Assembly: GCA_947445495.1 (NCBI GenBank)
Contig: CANFEI010000079.1
Coordinates: 1-6,329, forward strand
Direction of reading: 5' to 3'
DNA from: Alcaligenaceae bacterium
GTDB lineage: Bacteria > Pseudomonadota > Gammaproteobacteria > Burkholderiales > Burkholderiaceae
Length of the DNA: 6,329 bases
In this document: one piece after another, positions 5,729-6,329 of the stretch
Numbering within the stretch: the first letter of the stretch is position 1
How the letters are laid out: each line of letters starts with the position of its first letter
Translations under genes and position numbers: made by a program
The notes under the pieces: generated by a model
Databases searched by the model: none
What the model was told of the DNA's origin: nothing
What the model saw: the letters and a program-made list of their open reading frames with translations, nothing else

Positions 5729-6166
5729 ATGGCTGAATCCTCGACTAAACCGTACATGATTCGTGCCCTGCACGAGTGGTGTACAGACAATGGCTACACG
5801 CCACACATTGCGGTGCGCGTCGATGGCAATACCTTGGTGCCCCCAGCGCATATTCGCGATGGCCAAATCACACTCAACATCGGTTCGCTTGCGACAAATC
5901 GCTTAGTGTTGGGCAACGAAGCGATTGAGTTTCAGGCGCGCTTTAATGGCGCGACGGAAAATCTGTATGTCCCCGTTGCGGCAGTGACGGCCATCTACGC
6001 ACGTGAAACCGGCGCCGGGATGGGCTTTGAGGTCGAACAAAGCACTGGGCTCTCGGCACAAGCGCCCGCGTCGTTCCAAACTACCGCCGCAGAGCCTATC
6101 AAACCAAGCAATGCTTCAACCCCTTCGCCTGACCCTAAAAAGCCTAGACTCACCGTTGTTAAGTAA
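5729..6166 (+). CDS. sspB: ClpXP protease specificity-enhancing factor (SspB)
   Basis: 145 residues, within the SspB range. SspB is a cytoplasmic dimeric adaptor that binds ssrA-tagged proteins from stalled ribosomes (and, in E. coli, the RseA fragment) and hands them to ClpXP. The folded substrate-binding domain covers about residues 5-103, with the STKPYMIRALHEWCTDNGYTP-type start (in parts, 5-25), HIAVRV, and VPVAAVTAIYARETG (81-95). A Ser/Pro/Ala-rich, poorly conserved linker (about 104-136) leads to the C-terminal KKPRLTVVK. This matches the short ClpX-binding tail of SspB (the E. coli form ends in LRVVK). The gene therefore has both ends needed for adaptor function. The start ATG has CAGG 7 bases before it. 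It lies 44 bp after sspA, probably in the same transcript. Confidence 0.95.
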   Translation: MAESSTKPYMIRALHEWCTDNGYTPHIAVRVDGNTLVPPAHIRDGQITLNIGSLATNRLVLGNEAIEFQARFNGATENLYVPVAAVTAIYARETGAGMGFEVEQSTGLSAQAPASFQTTAAEPIKPSNASTPSPDPKKPRLTVVK

Positions 6167-6215
6167 GCCGTAATACTCCGTTTCGCCCGAGGCAACCTGG
6201 TCGAAACAAATCATT

Positions 6216-6221
6216 TATAAT
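6216..6221 (+). promoter_or_regulatory. Likely -10 element of the tRNA-Thr promoter
   Basis: A perfect TATAAT lies 28 bp before the mature tRNA. Around 6193-6198 no good TTGACA-like hexamer is seen. The bases after the -10 (TCGTGCCGC) are GC-rich, as in stable-RNA promoters under stringent control. The predicted transcript would begin near 6228. It would carry a short leader with a weak inverted repeat (CGCTTT 6228-6233, AAAGCG 6240-6245) before RNase P cleavage. Confidence 0.45.
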
Positions 6222-6249
6222 TCGTGCCGCTTTGAAATAAAAGCGAAAT

Positions 6250-6325
6250 GCCGGAGTAGCTCAGTTGGTAGAGCAGCTCACTTGTAATGAGAAGGTCGAG
6301 GGTTCGATTCCTTTCTCCGGCACCA
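6250..6325 (+). tRNA. tRNA-Thr (anticodon UGU)
   Basis: A complete 76-nt cloverleaf. The acceptor arm GCCGGAG (6250-6256) pairs perfectly with CTCCGGC (6315-6321), followed by discriminator A and an encoded CCA (6323-6325). The D arm is GCTC/GAGC (6259-6262, 6271-6274). The anticodon loop CTTGTAA (6281-6287) carries TGT at 6283-6285, which reads ACA and other Thr codons by wobble. The T arm 6298-6314 has loop TTCGATT and two G-U pairs. The anticodon stem has a G-A mismatch at its top pair (6276/6292), which I recall from other Burkholderiales tRNA-Thr genes. It should be functional. Confidence 0.97.
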
Positions 6326-6329
6326 GTTA

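Noticed and set aside
6276..6292. The G-A mismatch in the anticodon stem taken as a sign of a degenerate tRNA.
   Set aside because: All other arms pair well, CCA is encoded, and I recall the same mismatch in other Burkholderiales tRNA-Thr(UGU).
1..6329. Search for CRISPR repeats, insertion sequences, integrase or attachment sites (including at the tRNA 3' end), toxin-antitoxin or defence genes.
   Set aside because: No regularly spaced repeats, transposase or integrase frames are present. The sequence ends four bases after the tRNA, so an integration site there cannot be judged.

Overview
The window is a conserved, housekeeping-type stretch of a betaproteobacterial chromosome, most likely order Burkholderiales. 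An Alcaligenaceae-like member is my best guess, but this is inferred from remembered gene order and protein wording, not from a search. The evidence is the order tat end / DegQ-like / Nif3-like / mscL / petABC / sspA / sspB / tRNA-Thr, the close match of SspA, SspB and cytochrome b to betaproteobacterial forms, and a moderate GC content judged by eye at a little over 50%.

Left part (1-1376): the last codons of a plus-strand gene, possibly tatC, face a minus-strand DegQ-family gene. The DegQ-family gene keeps the N-terminal membrane anchor and the PDZ domain but has no trypsin-like peptidase domain. It stands head to head with a complete Nif3/YbgI-type metal protein gene.

Middle (1382-4989): mscL lies on the minus strand, nearly abutting the Nif3-like gene tail to tail. 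It diverges from the petABC operon, which encodes all three redox subunits of the cytochrome bc1 complex: Rieske protein, cytochrome b and cytochrome c1. The Rieske protein has a twin-arginine signal, which fits a tat gene lying close by. The 185-bp divergent region holds a perfect TATAAT and a small set of interleaved direct repeats. A strong intrinsic terminator follows petC.

Right part (5073-6325): sspA (RNA-polymerase-associated stress regulator) and sspB (ClpXP adaptor) form a pair, followed by a complete tRNA-Thr(UGU) gene with its own likely promoter.

Nothing here looks like a mobile element, CRISPR array, phage or defence system, and no stretch longer than about 185 bases lacks a gene. 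The one real anomaly is the peptidase-less DegQ-like gene, which also lacks a standard start codon in front of its membrane anchor. Lesser points are a possible RNA pairing that covers the sspB ribosome binding site and the repeats before petA.
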